Below are positions 11,691-57,749 of a stretch of 64,000 nt of DNA, piece by piece. The translations under genes and the position numbers were made by a program. The notes beneath the pieces were generated by a model, which did no database searches, was not told the origin of the DNA, and saw nothing but the letters and a program-made list of their open reading frames with translations. Source of the DNA: Pterobdella sp. o SKG-2022. Lineage: Eukaryota; Annelida; Clitellata; Hirudinida; Piscicolidae. The DNA is taken from assembly GCA_964035795.1 (NCBI GenBank), contig OZ038324.1, forward strand, positions 8,382,878 through 8,446,877, in the 5' to 3' direction. Positions within the stretch are counted from its first letter, which is position 1, and every line of letters begins with the position of its first letter.

Positions 11691-14600
11691 GTATGTTACT
11701 ATTTTACTTGAGGCTGCTATATATGGCGGTTTAACGCGTAATTTTTCTTATAAATATATTGCAAAAAATAATAATAATTATAACAACATTAATTGTAATA
11801 AAATAGAACTATAAAGATAAACAATAATAATAATGAACTTGAAGAGTAACATCACAAACACGTCAGGAAGCGAAGGTGATGAGGAGGATAGTGGAGTTGA
11901 GAAGGAGGGGGTTGTGGAGTCATAAGAGGCTTCCCAAGGTGCTCGAGCCCAATAGGTCAGTTTCTTTCATCCTCATACCTCCAAAATAACTCACTTATTT
12001 CATTTTCTTTCAACACATTATCTACTATATATCCATACATTTATCAATATTACCCACAAACCATCTATCCAACAATATAACTCATCCGTCAATCCACTCA
12101 TTTGTCCTTTATTTACTAAATTATTCACCCATCTGCCCACCCACTTACCCCAATATCTAACAACCATCACTCTACTTACCACTTACCCATCTATTTACAC
12201 CACCCTCATATTCTTACATTACTATCTACCCATTCCCACACTCGCCCATCCACTCACACCACCACTCATCACCACGTAGACACAAGAGCCACTGGGACCA
12301 TTTGTTGAGTGAGGTGCAGTGGATGGCAACAGACTTCGCAGAGGAGCGAAGATGGAAGATCACTGCCTCTTCCAAGGTCGTATGTGCCGTTATTTCAGTT
12401 GTTTTGTACCGTAATAATAATGGATGGATTTCTGATAGGCTCAAAGGAGCTGGATTTGCTGTTCAAAACTTTTTGCTACAACTGAGAAATAATACTAATA
12501 ATAGTTTTTATAATAATAATAATCTTATTTTTATTGTTTTTTTATTAGTTCATTTCTATACAAACAACACGACACAACAATCAGATGTCAAAGGCCGTGA
12601 AGAGAGGCATCGAGAAACGGACCGCCATTGACACCAACAACAACGATAAGGACAGCAACAGTATGAAGCTAGCCAAAAGTGTTGCATGCATCATCAATCA
12701 ACACTGGTACCACGCCTCCAAGGTGCCTGTCTTATCACAATCAAATAATAATAATAACAGTAATAAATAAATCATAATAATAACAGTAATAATAATGAAT
12801 AAATCAATATTAAGCGTAGCGTGGATTAGATTTCTCAGGTGCGAAAGTTAGATTTAGATTCTTGCAAGAAGCCTGGTAGGCCCAAAAAGACTTGGAATGA
12901 GCTTATATTGAATGATAAAAGAAAGCTAGACATGGTGCGGATCCACTTGATCGCTCTGAATGGAAAGGCTGACTTTGAGATAGAACTTTCAAAAAGCCCA
13001 ACCCTTGGTAAAGGGAAAAGGGCTATAAAAAGGATTTGATTAATTGATTGAATAGCAATAAACGATAAATTGATAATTATAAAGATAATATGTTTTCGTT
13101 GTTGCTTACAATGGACCCACCAACAGACGAGTTTGCATGTAGATGACATATGGGAGGAGGAGATGCTGGGAGGAGTCAGTGGTGATGGCAGCAAGCTGAT
13201 TGGGGGAGGGCGTAGAGATGAGGAAGAAAACAACGACGATGTAGTAAAGAATAATGTTGATGATGATGAGGATGACGTCATTATGAACACTATGTTTGAT
13301 GACTCACCGATGCACGTACTGAAAGAGATATATGGGGAAGATGAAGACCTTATGGGAGGAGTGTATGCGGAGAGTGAGGGCTGGCAAGGGGATGCAGGTG
13401 GGTGACGTTTAAGGGGGTGGGTTGTTGTATTGGGGGTTGTAATTTTGTGTAGTTGGGTATGGCGGGAGTTGGGACGAATTGTGATGTAGTGTGGTAAGGT
13501 TTAAGCTCTGGGGTGGGTTAATATGTTTGTTTTTAATGGTTTCATTGAGTTTTGATTTTTCTTTGTGTTCATCTAAGATGAGAAAAAGAAACAAGAATCA
13601 TTCAAGTATGATTCTATTGGTCAACTCATGCAAGCAGTTAAACAACTACAAGACTCAATTGACCAATCCGAAAAGAATATAAACGACCAATCAGAAGAAG
13701 TAACAAGCGTCCAATCAAAATTCAAGCAGATGAAACCCTTCATAACAGCAGAGAGCTTCAAGATCCTCGACCACCTTGAGCAGTGTCGACAACATAACCT
13801 TCCCAGTATCCTGATCAACAAACAACCATCACTACACCAGCAACCGCTCGGCTACACAATGGCTGTTCTAGTGAGCATTCATCTGGCGCAGAAGTGTGCA
13901 GAGGGCCGGCATTTGGTGGTGTGTGGTGAGATGCAGATGGCCATGTGGAAGTGGACGATGAGACAGGCTTCTCTGACGGCTGAGGTGCTTGAAGAGGGCC
14001 CTTGTTGTCAGAATGCTGAGGTTCGTTTGTGTGTCTTGCCATTTTGAATGCTTTTTAATGGTTTATTTAAGAATGAAATAAAATATTTATTTTTAATTAT
14101 TCCATCATTCTTTTTATTTTTTAACTTTTCCAATCTTTTGTTTATTCAATCGGCCATCAACATCCCCATAAACATGGCAATGACCAATCACACAGCACCT
14201 CTTAAAGAAAAGCACAAGCATCATAACAGCATCTCTTCCTAGCAACAACATCAACTGGCATACCCTTGTTCTATGCCGGGTATGTTGTGGGCTCCCTTCC
14301 ACTGCTTATGATGATGATGAAAATAATAAAAAAAAAATAAATTTAGATATTTTAAAATTTTCAACTGCTGAGACATAAAAACATTGGAATTTAGTAACCC
14401 ACGATTTTTTTCCAAAATACTTCAATAAAAATTAGAAATAACTAATGGAAATAACCAATAAGTAACCCACACAAAATAGCAATGATATAAAATTTGAAAA
14501 TGATAATGATGCTGATGCTGATGAAACAAATCAGCAACGGCACAACATCGCATCAACACACCACAGCAGCAAGCAGGTGATGCATTACCGCCACACAAGC

Positions 14601-17600
14601 ACCTCATCTGCCTGTCACCTGATTATTATGACGTCACCAACCTCGTTCAAGGCGGTTTTAATGATGAAGATTCACGCCTGCAGGTGTTTTTTTGTTTTGA
14701 TTGCGTAGACGATAATGATGATAGTTATTAATTTTATTATTTTTTTGAAAATTATAATTTTTTAAAATAATTATTATGCTTGTAGTTGGCATGACTTCAG
14801 TTTTTGCAATGTCAGCAAAATATTAATGAAATAGATGGCGGTATTGATAGCTTGAATAATATTCCAAAACAGCTTGAGAAGCTGCTAAGCAAAGATGTGG
14901 CATGCAAAATGCAACCAATTACGCACGTTTCTACCAAACACGTGACTTGCCGTCTCTCAGCCAATCAGGAGCAGCGGTATAAAGAAATCCTTAAGGATGC
15001 TAAAAACAGGTGTCAATTTGATTGGTGGGTAGATGTTGAGAATCTCCAATAAAAACATACGGACTAACAATCACGATAAGACACAAACAGCATAATAAAA
15101 TCATACAGAGGAACATACACACACACACAAACACACACACAGCAAATGGAATCAGATACAGATGTACGTGAACAGATTGAGAAGGATTTCATCATGTTTC
15201 TCATGGTATCATCATCAGCACAACCAGGCACTCAAAGCTCTCAGTGAGGCTTTTAGTGTGCCTATTGATGAGTTCAAGGTGGGTTATATGGATGGGTGGA
15301 TTCTAGATGGATTTATGGTGGTGGGTGGGTGAATGGATTGAAAGGTGAGTGATTTTGGGTTGTTGGTTGGAGGAATAGTGGGTGGGTGAGCAAGATCGAA
15401 AAATGGATATGTTTATTGATGAATGAACTTAAATGAATGAATTCAAATAATTTATACAGCCAAATAGTCTAAATTTTTTGCTGTTACTACTTTCTCGCAT
15501 TGAAGATGATGGAAATAAACAAAAACACGAAGACGTCACACAAAATTATGATGACGTCAATGAATCATTTAAGAGAGTTTTAAAGGTTTTGATAGATAAT
15601 GCTGATAAATTTGATGAGGATGATGGTGATGTAGATGGCGGCGGTGAAAAGGATAATGAAACAAAAAGCAACCATGATAAGAAAGACCACAATATAAAAG
15701 ATAATGATAAGAAAGACGATAGTAATGATGGAAAAAAGGACGATAATAATGATAGCAAAGATAACAACGCTAAAATAGTTGCAAATAATAAGGATTGTGG
15801 TAATGGGGATTGGGGCGATGATGGTGATGGTGGTAGTGATGGGGGTAAGCGACTGATAAAGGTTTTGTTGACCGAAGAGTTCAAGGGGCATCTTAAAAGG
15901 TGAGATTGTGTTTCGTTTTATAAATTATATAACGAAAGTTATTATTTAATGGTAATAATAATAATAATATTATTATTATTATTGTTATTATTTCCACCAT
16001 AATTATCATTAGTTTTGAAACCATCATCAGGATAACGCCCAAAGTAGCAAAGGCGCTTGATCAATACTCCACATCTCAAATAGAATCTATCAATAATAAA
16101 AATAATAAGAATAATAATGGAAATAAAAAAAATAATAAAGAGAATAATAGTAAAGATAACAATGAAAAGAGCAATGTTAATGGTGGTGGTGAAGATGAAG
16201 AGAAAGATGATAATAATGGTGAGAAAAATGATGAGGATGGTGGTTTGAGAGTGATAAAACAAGTTCTGGCGGTGATGAAGGAAGCCAAAAAACATGAAGA
16301 TGGTGATGATGATTAATTGTTTATTTTTTGAATGATTTATTATCGGTGAAGGATCATGTTAACAGTGTGGTAGTAGTAGTACTAGAGATAATTAATATTG
16401 ATTTTTTTTCTTACTTGATGAATGTAAAAGGTGTTGTAAAAGAATTTGATTGGTTGAAAATTTTTTAATATTTGTGATTCCAAAAAACAGGTGTGATATC
16501 GGCGCTAAAGTTTCTCGTCATAAACAACAAGAGCCAATTAGCTGATGATGCTAATTATAGTAACAAATGGATCATCATAAATGACAAACCCTTTCTTTTG
16601 GCGCCTCAACTGCAACACACGTGTCGTTGCCACGTCATCAAGCCCAACTACCATGTTTGTTTTGATGTTGTTGTGTTGTTGATGATGACGTTGCTTTTGG
16701 GTTGTTATTGCTTTGATATTATTTGTTTATTTTCCCATGTGATGGATTTTTGTTTGGATTGAATGTGATGTTGTGACACATTGTTTTGTCAATGATTTTT
16801 TCCGTTATATTGTTTGTCTGTTCTATAGACCAACCTTTGTATCTGTGATTAATTCATCTCGTTCTATAACCCCTTCACCAACCAATTAACAGACGTGCAA
16901 GAGGAAGAAGGTCATTGGCGCTTTTAATAACTCATCACAAGTGGGAGGAGTCGCGAAAGATGACATAATGAAAATTTCGTGTTTGTTGTTGACGAAAGAG
17001 AGTATGTTGGAGGTGTTGAAAGAAGGAATGTTGGTGGTTGCTGGTAACATTGTTGTGCTTCAAGATGTTGCCGGAAGCAAGGAAGGCAGAGGGAAGAAAG
17101 AAGGAAAGAAACAGCAAGTAGGAGGGCGAGACAAAGGCGTGGTTACTCAGCTGCTGAAGCAGATGACAGCTGTTTGCTTGGAAGAGTGCTGTGTTTATAG
17201 GTTGTATGCTGTTTTGAAATTTAAAATACGATTTTTTTCTAAAACCTTAACAAACTTGCATTACTTCATGATTTCTAAAAGCTTTTATGTATTAATGATA
17301 TAAACACCACTAAGAATAATCATCAAAAACACCTAGCCTGACATACTCTGGCACCCTGGAGCACCGCATGTTGATCGAGAGACTGTCTGCTGGTGATTAT
17401 GACGTCTTAAACTCTTCACAAAACTCCTTTCACCACTTCTATGATGGCCAACTGCAACAAAGCAACATGCAGCAGGAACCCGACAATGACTTGGAAGTCT
17501 TTTATGCTGTGTGGAGGCGTGTGGTGGATGCGGTGAAGAAGAAAAAAATCGATACATATGTGAAGAGGGTGTTGACGAGAGGTGACATGGAGCAGGTGAT

Positions 17601-20600
17601 GAGTAGGAAAAGAAAGTATGATGATGAAGAAGAAGATGATGATGACCCCTGCAACATTCTCACATACTGCGTCGACCATGACAACCCACAGACCTTTGTT
17701 TCAGACCTCACTGGGGAACTGATGCCCGTGTGGGCGCCTCCGACGCCACCCCAAGAAGATGATTTTTACCTGGATGAGTGCCTCCTTCATCATTATGACG
17801 TCTCCGCCATGCCAGAGTCACAACTACCTCCAGTCTATGTGAGGAGGAAGAAGAAGAAGAGTCATCGAGTTGATGGTGTGTTAAGTAAAAATGATGATGG
17901 TTGATATGAGTAGAATGAATAAGATAGCCATTTATTTCAACTATAATATGTTGTTGCTATTCATGGCAGCATTATAGAGAAGTTTACTAATGAGGTATTA
18001 ATGATGACAGGTCGTTTGTTGAACAAGGCATCCCACCATAGCAACCTCAAGTTGCACAGCACTTCTCTGCAGAGGCCTCGATCTCTCTTTGAAAAGTCCT
18101 CTGTCCCTCCAGCCACCTCCTTCATCAATGTTTTCAGCAATCCCAATGCCGTGAATATGGGTTATCATTATGATAGGTGGGTGAGAGGTTTGAGGGTTGG
18201 TTATCATGGTTGGATTGGTGTATTGCTCAGTGGGGGCAAAATATATTAAAGTTTTACCAATAAAGTTTATTTTTAATAAAATAAATTAATTATGTTCAAT
18301 AAAATAATTCTGTACAGAGATGGTAGGCTGGTTAATAAGTTGGGCTTGCCTCTTGGTCGCCCCGCCCCCAAGTCTCCAACCCTCCAAACATACACCAAAC
18401 CTCCTATTTGTGAATCTGAGCATTCATCGGATTGGCTGGTACACGAGGACTGGGCGGTTCTTCAGGTTTGTCTAATGCTGATTGGTGGATACTTTTGGGA
18501 AAAAAATTTAAACTTCTAATGGACAGCAAACAAACACTCACACAGGCATACCAGATGCACCATGAGTCTCCAACACCTTCCTTTTTGTACCAACAAACTC
18601 CAATGAGACACCCAAACTGGCATCTTGTTGCTGACGTTGTCAACACCTTCAGTAGAACTTACCGGTTGGTTGATTTTGTTGGTTGTTGTTATTGTTGGTT
18701 TCTGTTGTTTTTCCTGAGTGTTGTCTGTTATTTTTTAGTGCTGCATTTTCTACTTTCGAACCATGCCAAAATGCATCACTCAATACCGCATTATATCACT
18801 ACGCCACATTACACTGCACCACATGATACCATTAAAAACACAACATCACTATACCAAACCACTCTACTTCACACCACTTACTCCATCTCATACCACACCA
18901 CCTCACACCACACGATCACACACCACACCATCTCACACCACTTCAACCACACCACCAGCTCAGCAAGGCAGTGTAGAACTCGCTTTGAAAAAACCATTTT
19001 GGTGAGAGAGAGTGGCAAGAATGTCAACGATGTTAATGCTTTGAGGAATAAGATCAAGAGGAGTAACAAGGGCATTTATAAGGTCTTATAAATTACTCTA
19101 TAAGCAGTATCAACAATCTACGCCCACTACTGTCAACTCCAGTTACTGGGGCATGTACAGCAGTTTAATCTAATAGTATCAATTATATAAATTTATCTGG
19201 GTTGAATTGTTGGTAATGGGGTGTTTACTCACATCACACAGAGTAAGAACAGCAAGCCCATGAAGACAGTACAGCTGTATGCACAAGATAACAACAGGGC
19301 CATCACCTCCCAGTTCAACCTCAAGTACGTTTCAGGGGATGGTGCTTGCGTGCGTGTGGTGGTGTGAGCTAATGATAATGATGGTTTTGATGATGAAGTA
19401 GAAAACGAATATGATTTTAGCTTTATTATCAAATTTCTTTTTACTAATATTAATATTTATTAATAATTTAACAATGGTAATAGCATTATTGAAATCACAT
19501 CAGATTTGACTTGATAAAGGCGTTGGCAGAGAAGAGAAAGATGGAAAGCAGATCAAGTGTACCCTCATTGAGTTGTAAGATGGATAAGCAGGTGGGTAAT
19601 GGTGAGGTGGTAGAGGTGTGTGGTTGGGTTTGATGTGTGTTAGTATGTGGTGGTGTGGTGTGGTAGTTTAAGATCTCAGTATTGGAATGATAATATGGTG
19701 TGGTGTATTGGGATGATGAGGGGGTGACGTGGTGAGGTAAAGTGGTACAGTAAAGAAATAGTGAGATTGAAAGTTGAGGCTTTAGTTATAGTATATCGAT
19801 GTGATGATACATATCAATATAATGATATATATCAATGTGATGATATGTGATAATTATGACTCATACAGCAACAATTGACCTTGATGAGTGACCACAGCAT
19901 CAACTATGACTCACCCTTCACCTCTTGCCAGGTATCATCATCATCAGTATCATCATCATCACCAAACCGTTGTCTATCTAATGCTAGCATGGTTTTTTTG
20001 TATGAGAAGATGATGATGGTTTTCATTCATAATCATTAATATCATCTTTTTACCATTTCCTCCATTTTCATCATTCCACTATTGAATTGTTATCTCAAAC
20101 GCCATGATGATGAAACGCCAGGTGATAAACGCCAGAATTGACAGACTGAGTAGGGAGCAGAGAGAGAAGCGGAATGCAGATAAACCTGTATGTTTGTGTG
20201 TTTTTCATGTTGTTTTTAATTCGACTACAGTTCACGTGATTATGATTTTTTTTGGTTTTAGTTTTTTTTTGTTCTCATGTTATTTTTCGACATGATTTCT
20301 ATAACTGAGCTCTCTTCTGCAGAACCAGTCTCAGCAACAACAGCAACAGCCTCAAGTGCAACAAGCAAGCAACAACACCGCAGACAACACTACCAACACG
20401 CATCAACAACAACAAGCCACGCCCTCAAAAATCCTGCCTATCTCTCTGGCAAACATGTTCTCCAACTCTCAGCTGAGAATGGTGCAACAAACTCAACACA
20501 ACAACACACCATCACAACTCGTTATTCAGCCTTCTCTCCAGCAACAACAACAAGTTTGTGATTGTATAGCGCTTAGTATTTTAAATAAATTACTGAGTCT

Positions 20601-23600
20601 GTTCATACTTTGATGACGTTTCATGTGATGATGTGGCAGCGCAAAAAATACCTTTTAATACTTGTATCAAAAAAGTTAACAGCTTAAAATCACAGCAACA
20701 GCTAAAACACACTTAGTAACAGCTGTTAACAACCGCAGGTAATACTCCAGGCAGCTGGCCAATCACAGCTCTTGGTGACAGCTTCTTCGGTGTACGACAA
20801 CAGAACACAGCAACCACAGCAGCAGATCTCCATAGGGGTGAGTCATTATGGTAGTTGCATTTGATTATTATTTTTATCTGTTATAGTTTAAAAACTAATA
20901 AATTTTTTATATAGATGAATTAATAAATTTAAATGCAAATTGGATTTATATTGATATCAACACAAGCTGACACAGCTAATTAACAATTCATAAATAACTT
21001 GAGTAGCTAGTTAGACTCCATCACACCCAGCAGAAAGTGCCGCTAGTAAGCTCTATAGGCAGCAGTGGCAATTTAAAGAGTCTGAGCTTTGTTGTCAACC
21101 CTAGCACTTCCAGCCAGCAGTCAGCTGCTTACGTTGCCAAGACCAACCCTGTCAATTCAGCTGTCGCTCTTGTGGTGCGAGATTTTTGAATTTTTTATTA
21201 AGTTTATTTGTATAAGAATAGTAATGAGGCTCAAGAAATTAATAGAAATCTATCTACTAGCAATACAAATGAAATAATGATAAAAACAAAATAAAAAAAA
21301 AAATAAAAAATAGTAGCATCATCAACAACACTGTCACCACACTAGCCAACCAGCGGCAACAACTTCAAAGGAATTCGCAATGCAACAGCATGCAACACCA
21401 AACTCCTCGCCAACACAACCAACATCAACATACCCAGTAGGTGGTTCCATCCCCCTGGGGTGGCTTACATGTATTTTATCTAGCTTTGTTTTAGTTTAAT
21501 TCATATTCAAAATTTCTTATACTACTAGTACTGATAATAAGAGAAATACTATTAAAACAGATAAAACTACTTGTACTCCTCTCAATACTAATAATATTAA
21601 GACTACTACCATCATCATCACTAGTAATAATGATACCATCAGCACTAACACCATCCCTTATCAAACCAACAAATAATAATCCTTGAAAATCACTATAATT
21701 AAGTTTGTATATAATATCAAAAATAATAATGTGTTATAATAACAAAAAAAATAGACCTGATGAACCAAGTATCTGGGAACAAGGTGTCATTTAGAGGCTC
21801 GCCATCCATTCAACTCAACCAACGATTTAAACCCACAACAATCCAACAACAATTTATACAACAAGTGGGTTTATGTTGATTTGTGTTGACCGTGTGTTGT
21901 TTTTTTTAGTGAAATGTTTTTTGTGCTTGGATTTTTTGTTGTTTTTTTGTTATCGAACGCCATCACCACACCAATACCTCCACATCCTACCCAACACCAC
22001 CATATCCTTCCAAACCCAACAAAAAAAACCACGCCCTACTCACCACACCACCGCACAGCAGCAGCTGGTGAACAACAGCAGCGGCAACATGGCCAAGTTG
22101 AACAACATCATCACCCTCGCCACCACCCCCCTCAACTCCTCCCAGTCCTTTCATGTTAAGGTTCATTATTTTTATTTTTAATTTTTATTATCATTATTTT
22201 CATGATCATAATTAGATATTCTGATTTATTATTTATTTTTATTCATTAATGTTTTGGTAATCATTATCATCAGTACCCTTATTATCGCCACATTGTTATT
22301 AACCTTTTTATCAACTCAAACGAACAATAGAACGCTCAAGTGGTGCTTAAGCAAAGATCTGCAACACCAGTACAACAGACATCCAACAACACCAACAGAA
22401 TACCATCCATCGCCACCAACAACCAGGCTTTTCAACTTACCCATCTACAACTCCCCCCCAAGTCTAATGTTTGTGGGGGTGTTGGTAGGTTGGATTTAGT
22501 TTGTGGTGGTGTGGAGGTGGTAATGGTGGTTGTGAGGAGGGGGGTGATGATGATATAGGGTGGTTTTGAGGTGATGTTAAGTTATAATAAGTTTGTGGTG
22601 TTTTAAAAACTTTTTGAAATTTTCTTTAATTTTCCAACCGTATGCTTTCTTGCTCTATTCTCCCATTCACTCCTCTGAACAGCTGATAGAGCAGCTGCAG
22701 CAGCAGCAGACGTTGCCAAGCAACATCAGTGCTCTCATCAGAACCAACCCCACCACTTCCTCCATTCAAATCGCTGGCAAGAGTTTTTTTAATGGTTATA
22801 TGCTTTACTTTTTGGCTGTTTATCTGTTTAACGACCTGATACATGATTTTATGATGTGGATATTCGTTATGTAATATATCTTTGTATGATATTATATCTA
22901 GGGTGTTAGAATTTGATTTTATTGCGGTATGTATGATTTTACTTGAGTTTCAAATGAATTAAAACGGGCACAGGAAAGATGATATCTCAACCAGCCAACG
23001 TCAGCATATGGCAGCAACAACAACAACGACAACCAGTCAAGAAAACAACAATCGCCACCATCAACCTACAAAACAAACCAAACAGGACTGCCATTGTTGG
23101 TGAGTTGAGTATGGACTATCGTATTAATATTGCCTTTTGAGTTTCATAGTGAGAAGCTAGAGGGATAGGTTCTTTACCAACTTTTGTATCGAAATAACGT
23201 TATAACATAACCTTTGTATTTATCCTAATACTATTGGACACAATTTGATGATTTCCTAGCAAATCGGAAAGCTGCATTACTAAACTTACAAGCCAGTCTG
23301 CTTAATTAAAAGTCATAGGCTAATTAATCAACCACTGCTTGTTGAAGTATCCATATATTGTAACAATAACTAGAGTTCGAAGCATAGGTATCACTATTGA
23401 TATTACAGGTCTGAGCAAAAACACTTCTATCACACCATCTGTCATCTACCATCCCTCGCAGAAGCTTTTTGTGCAGGCTTGTGTTGGTGTTTATTATTAT
23501 TTTTGTTTTTTATTTTTCTAGTTAATTTTTATTATTTTTTGCTGTTTTGTGTTTAATGATAGGGCTTTTGAGGATATTATTATTGTAAGCTATTTCTAAT

Positions 23601-23968
23601 TTAGAATTATTGTTGAATATTGATTGATGTGATGTGGGTTCTTATGAAGAAAGCTGTTGGGATTTTTTTCCTGTAATAGATCTTGTGATGGAGATAATTT
23701 CACAGTAGCTCAAACAGCTTTAAGAACCGTTGAATTCACTTTCATCAAATCTCTTCATGTTATATTTTCCAAAAGCTCGGTCTCAGAAGTGCTAAAAACA
23801 ACAATTAGAACAAAAAAATAAAAAAGCAATTAAATGACAGTAATAATCAAAAAAAACAATATTAAAAACAAACAGAGCAAACAGGTGCCACAAGCTCAAA
23901 ACACATCGACTGTTCTGCCTCGCACCCTGCCCACCACATCAGCTAACGATTCTAACAGTGGCGCTTGA
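9524..23968 (+). CDS. EP400: EP400/Domino-type chromatin-remodelling protein with degenerate ATPase
   Basis: Homologue of p400/Domino, the large SWR1/INO80-class subunit of NuA4/TIP60 complexes. My 39-exon model keeps frame for 2,108 codons plus stop: 9524-9670, 9752-9831, 9947-10310, 10461-10572, 10773-10844, 11387-11486, 11627-11690, 11867-11955, 12280-12376, 12585-12722, 13127-13397, 13578-14024, 14577-14683, 14801-15028, 15162-15278, 15460-15899, 16031-16302, 16491-16654, 16893-17200, 17337-17875, 18011-18176, 18318-18465, 18546-18664, 18959-19082, 19242-19324, 19504-19591, 19869-19931, 20122-20187, 20323-20553, 20739-20837, 21031-21174, 21317-21440, 21755-21864, 22059-22160, 22331-22468, 22683-22776, 22974-23099, 23409-23470, 23885-23968. 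Domain order (HSA, SNF2-like, PPTPP block, SANT, Gln-rich tail) matches EP400, which is longer in vertebrates (about 3,100 aa). Donors at 14024 and 23470 and some acceptors are ambiguous. The true N-terminus could lie upstream. Confidence 0.9.
11867..12722 (+). other. EP400: EP400 HSA domain (actin/ARP-binding helix)
   Basis: Exons 11867-11955, 12280-12376 and 12585-12722 (residues 314-421) encode RIVELRRRGLWSHKRLPKV, then HKSHWDHLLSEVQWMATDFA and EERRWKITASSK. This is the HSA domain that recruits actin and actin-related proteins in SWR1, INO80 and EP400 remodellers. The GLWS-x-RLPK and SHWD-x-LL-x-E-x-QWMATDFA-x-ERRWK signature is specific enough to place the gene in the EP400/Domino group. 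The third exon continues as a basic helix ending NQHWYHASK. Confidence 0.95.
12836..13039 (+). mobile_element. Probable LINE C-terminal fragment in an EP400 intron
   Basis: A 66-codon open frame reads VRKLDLDSCKKPGRPKKTW and ends GKRAIKRI-stop. The GRPKKTW motif resembles the extreme C-terminus of endonuclease/reverse-transcriptase polyproteins (often written GRPxxTW). It lies between the EP400 exons ending at 12722 and starting at 13127. Skipping it preserves the phase-0 join, and including it would introduce a stop, so it is not a constitutive EP400 exon. It is too short to assign to a clade. Confidence 0.5.
13127..17200 (+). other. EP400: EP400 SNF2-like region, degenerate ATPase
   Basis: Exons from 13127 to 17200 (residues 422-1205) correspond to the acidic linker and the SNF2 helicase core. 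The acidic linker ends with PMHVLKEIYGEDEDLMGG. In the core, ILDHLEQCRQHNLPSILINK lines up with the first helix and strand of the fold, followed by QQPLGYTMAVLVSIHLAQK where the nucleotide-binding loop (GLGKT) belongs. The Walker A Lys is Tyr604. HLVVCGEMQMAMWKWTM matches the next strand and helix. Motif II may survive as FNDEDSRLQ. VTCRLSANQEQRYKEIL and VNRLRRISS match the segment before HelC. The motif VI counterpart (VTQLLKQMTAVCLEECCVYR) lacks the Gly-Arg arginine finger. Two Asp/Asn/Lys-rich exons (15460-15899 and 16031-16302) replace much of the insertion between the lobes. I infer that ATP hydrolysis is lost. Confidence 0.8.
17337..17875 (+). other. EP400: EP400 conserved PPTPP block
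   Basis: Residues 1206-1386. Begins LTYSGTLEHRMLIERL, which matches the end of helicase lobe 2 and the brace helix, and ends with the EP400/Domino signature PVWAPPTPPQEDDFYLD (about 1336-1352) and LPPVYVRRKKKK (from about 1370). Between them is an acidic/basic linker. High conservation here argues that the gene is functional and not a decaying pseudogene. Confidence 0.93.
18011..19082 (+). other. EP400: EP400 SANT/Myb domain
   Basis: Exons 18011-18176, 18318-18465, 18546-18664 and 18959-19082. The first carries RPRSLFEKSS, matching the conserved PRSLFD segment after the PPTPP block. The next three build a SANT/Myb fold at about residues 1478-1560: DWLVHEDWAVLQ (helix 1 with its tryptophans), HPNWHLVADVVNTFSRTYR (helix 2) and SARQCRTRFEKTILVRESGK (helix 3). 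In EP400 and TIP60 complexes this domain contacts the acetyltransferase module and histone tails. Phases 2-0-2-0 join cleanly. Confidence 0.92.
19242..23968 (+). other. EP400: EP400 C-terminal Gln-rich region (exons 26-39)
   Basis: Residues 1572-2108. The first exons still align with EP400: VQLYAQDNNRAITSQFNL, FDLIKALAEKRKM, SINYDSPF and ARIDRLSREQREKRNADKP. The rest is a long Gln/Asn/Ser/Thr-rich tail spread over many small exons of 62-231 bp. One join (22776 to 22974) needs a GC-AG intron. The last exon 23885-23968 ends ANDSNSGA-stop. The exact donor of the penultimate exon (23470 or a few bases later) is uncertain. Confidence 0.85.
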
Positions 23969-24466
23969 TGAGGGTGGTTTAGTTGGGGTTTGTGCTCGGG
24001 GGAATGGGGAGTGAGGGTGCTATGAAGCGGTTTTGACTTTAATAAGTATTTTAGGTGGTGTAGAGATGATGATGGTGGTGGTGAAGAGGTTGTGAGGATG
24101 ATGGGGAGGGGGGGTGAAGAAGGTGCCGGTGGTGAGATTTATGTGAGTACTAGACCCTACAATGAAGAGGATCTTTATTAATGTTTAGAATTATTTTAAG
24201 TTTTTTGGTTTCAAAGAAGTTTCAAAGTCTCGTATTTTATTCACATTCACGATCATATTAATGAAGAAAATTCAGTTTAATATATATTACTTTTTGTAGA
24301 ACATGAATGTTCGATCGATGGTATAAGCCTTATAAAAAATATCATGAGGTGTGCTTTATAAAAAATTAAAAATAATTAACTTTAAATTTTATTGGAATAC
24401 TGTCTTGATTGTTTGGTTAGCGGAAGTTTTAATTTTGTCCCGCATAATTTTGACTATTGGAAAAAA
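23969..24466. other. Tail-to-tail intergenic spacer
   Basis: About 500 bp between the EP400 stop (plus) and the five-TM gene stop (minus), so both 3' UTRs must fit or overlap here. The part next to EP400 is a G-rich GATGATGGTGGTGGTG stretch; the rest is AT-rich. No plus-strand AATAAA is obvious. A minus-strand one lies at 24393-24388. Confidence 0.5.
24388..24393 (-). terminator. Candidate polyadenylation signal AATAAA
   Basis: The plus strand reads tttatt here, giving AATAAA on the minus strand about 74 bases downstream of the five-TM gene stop codon. Position and spacing fit a cleavage/polyadenylation signal. The hexamer is common by chance in AT-rich DNA. Confidence 0.45.
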
Positions 24467-57749
<33,283 letters not shown>

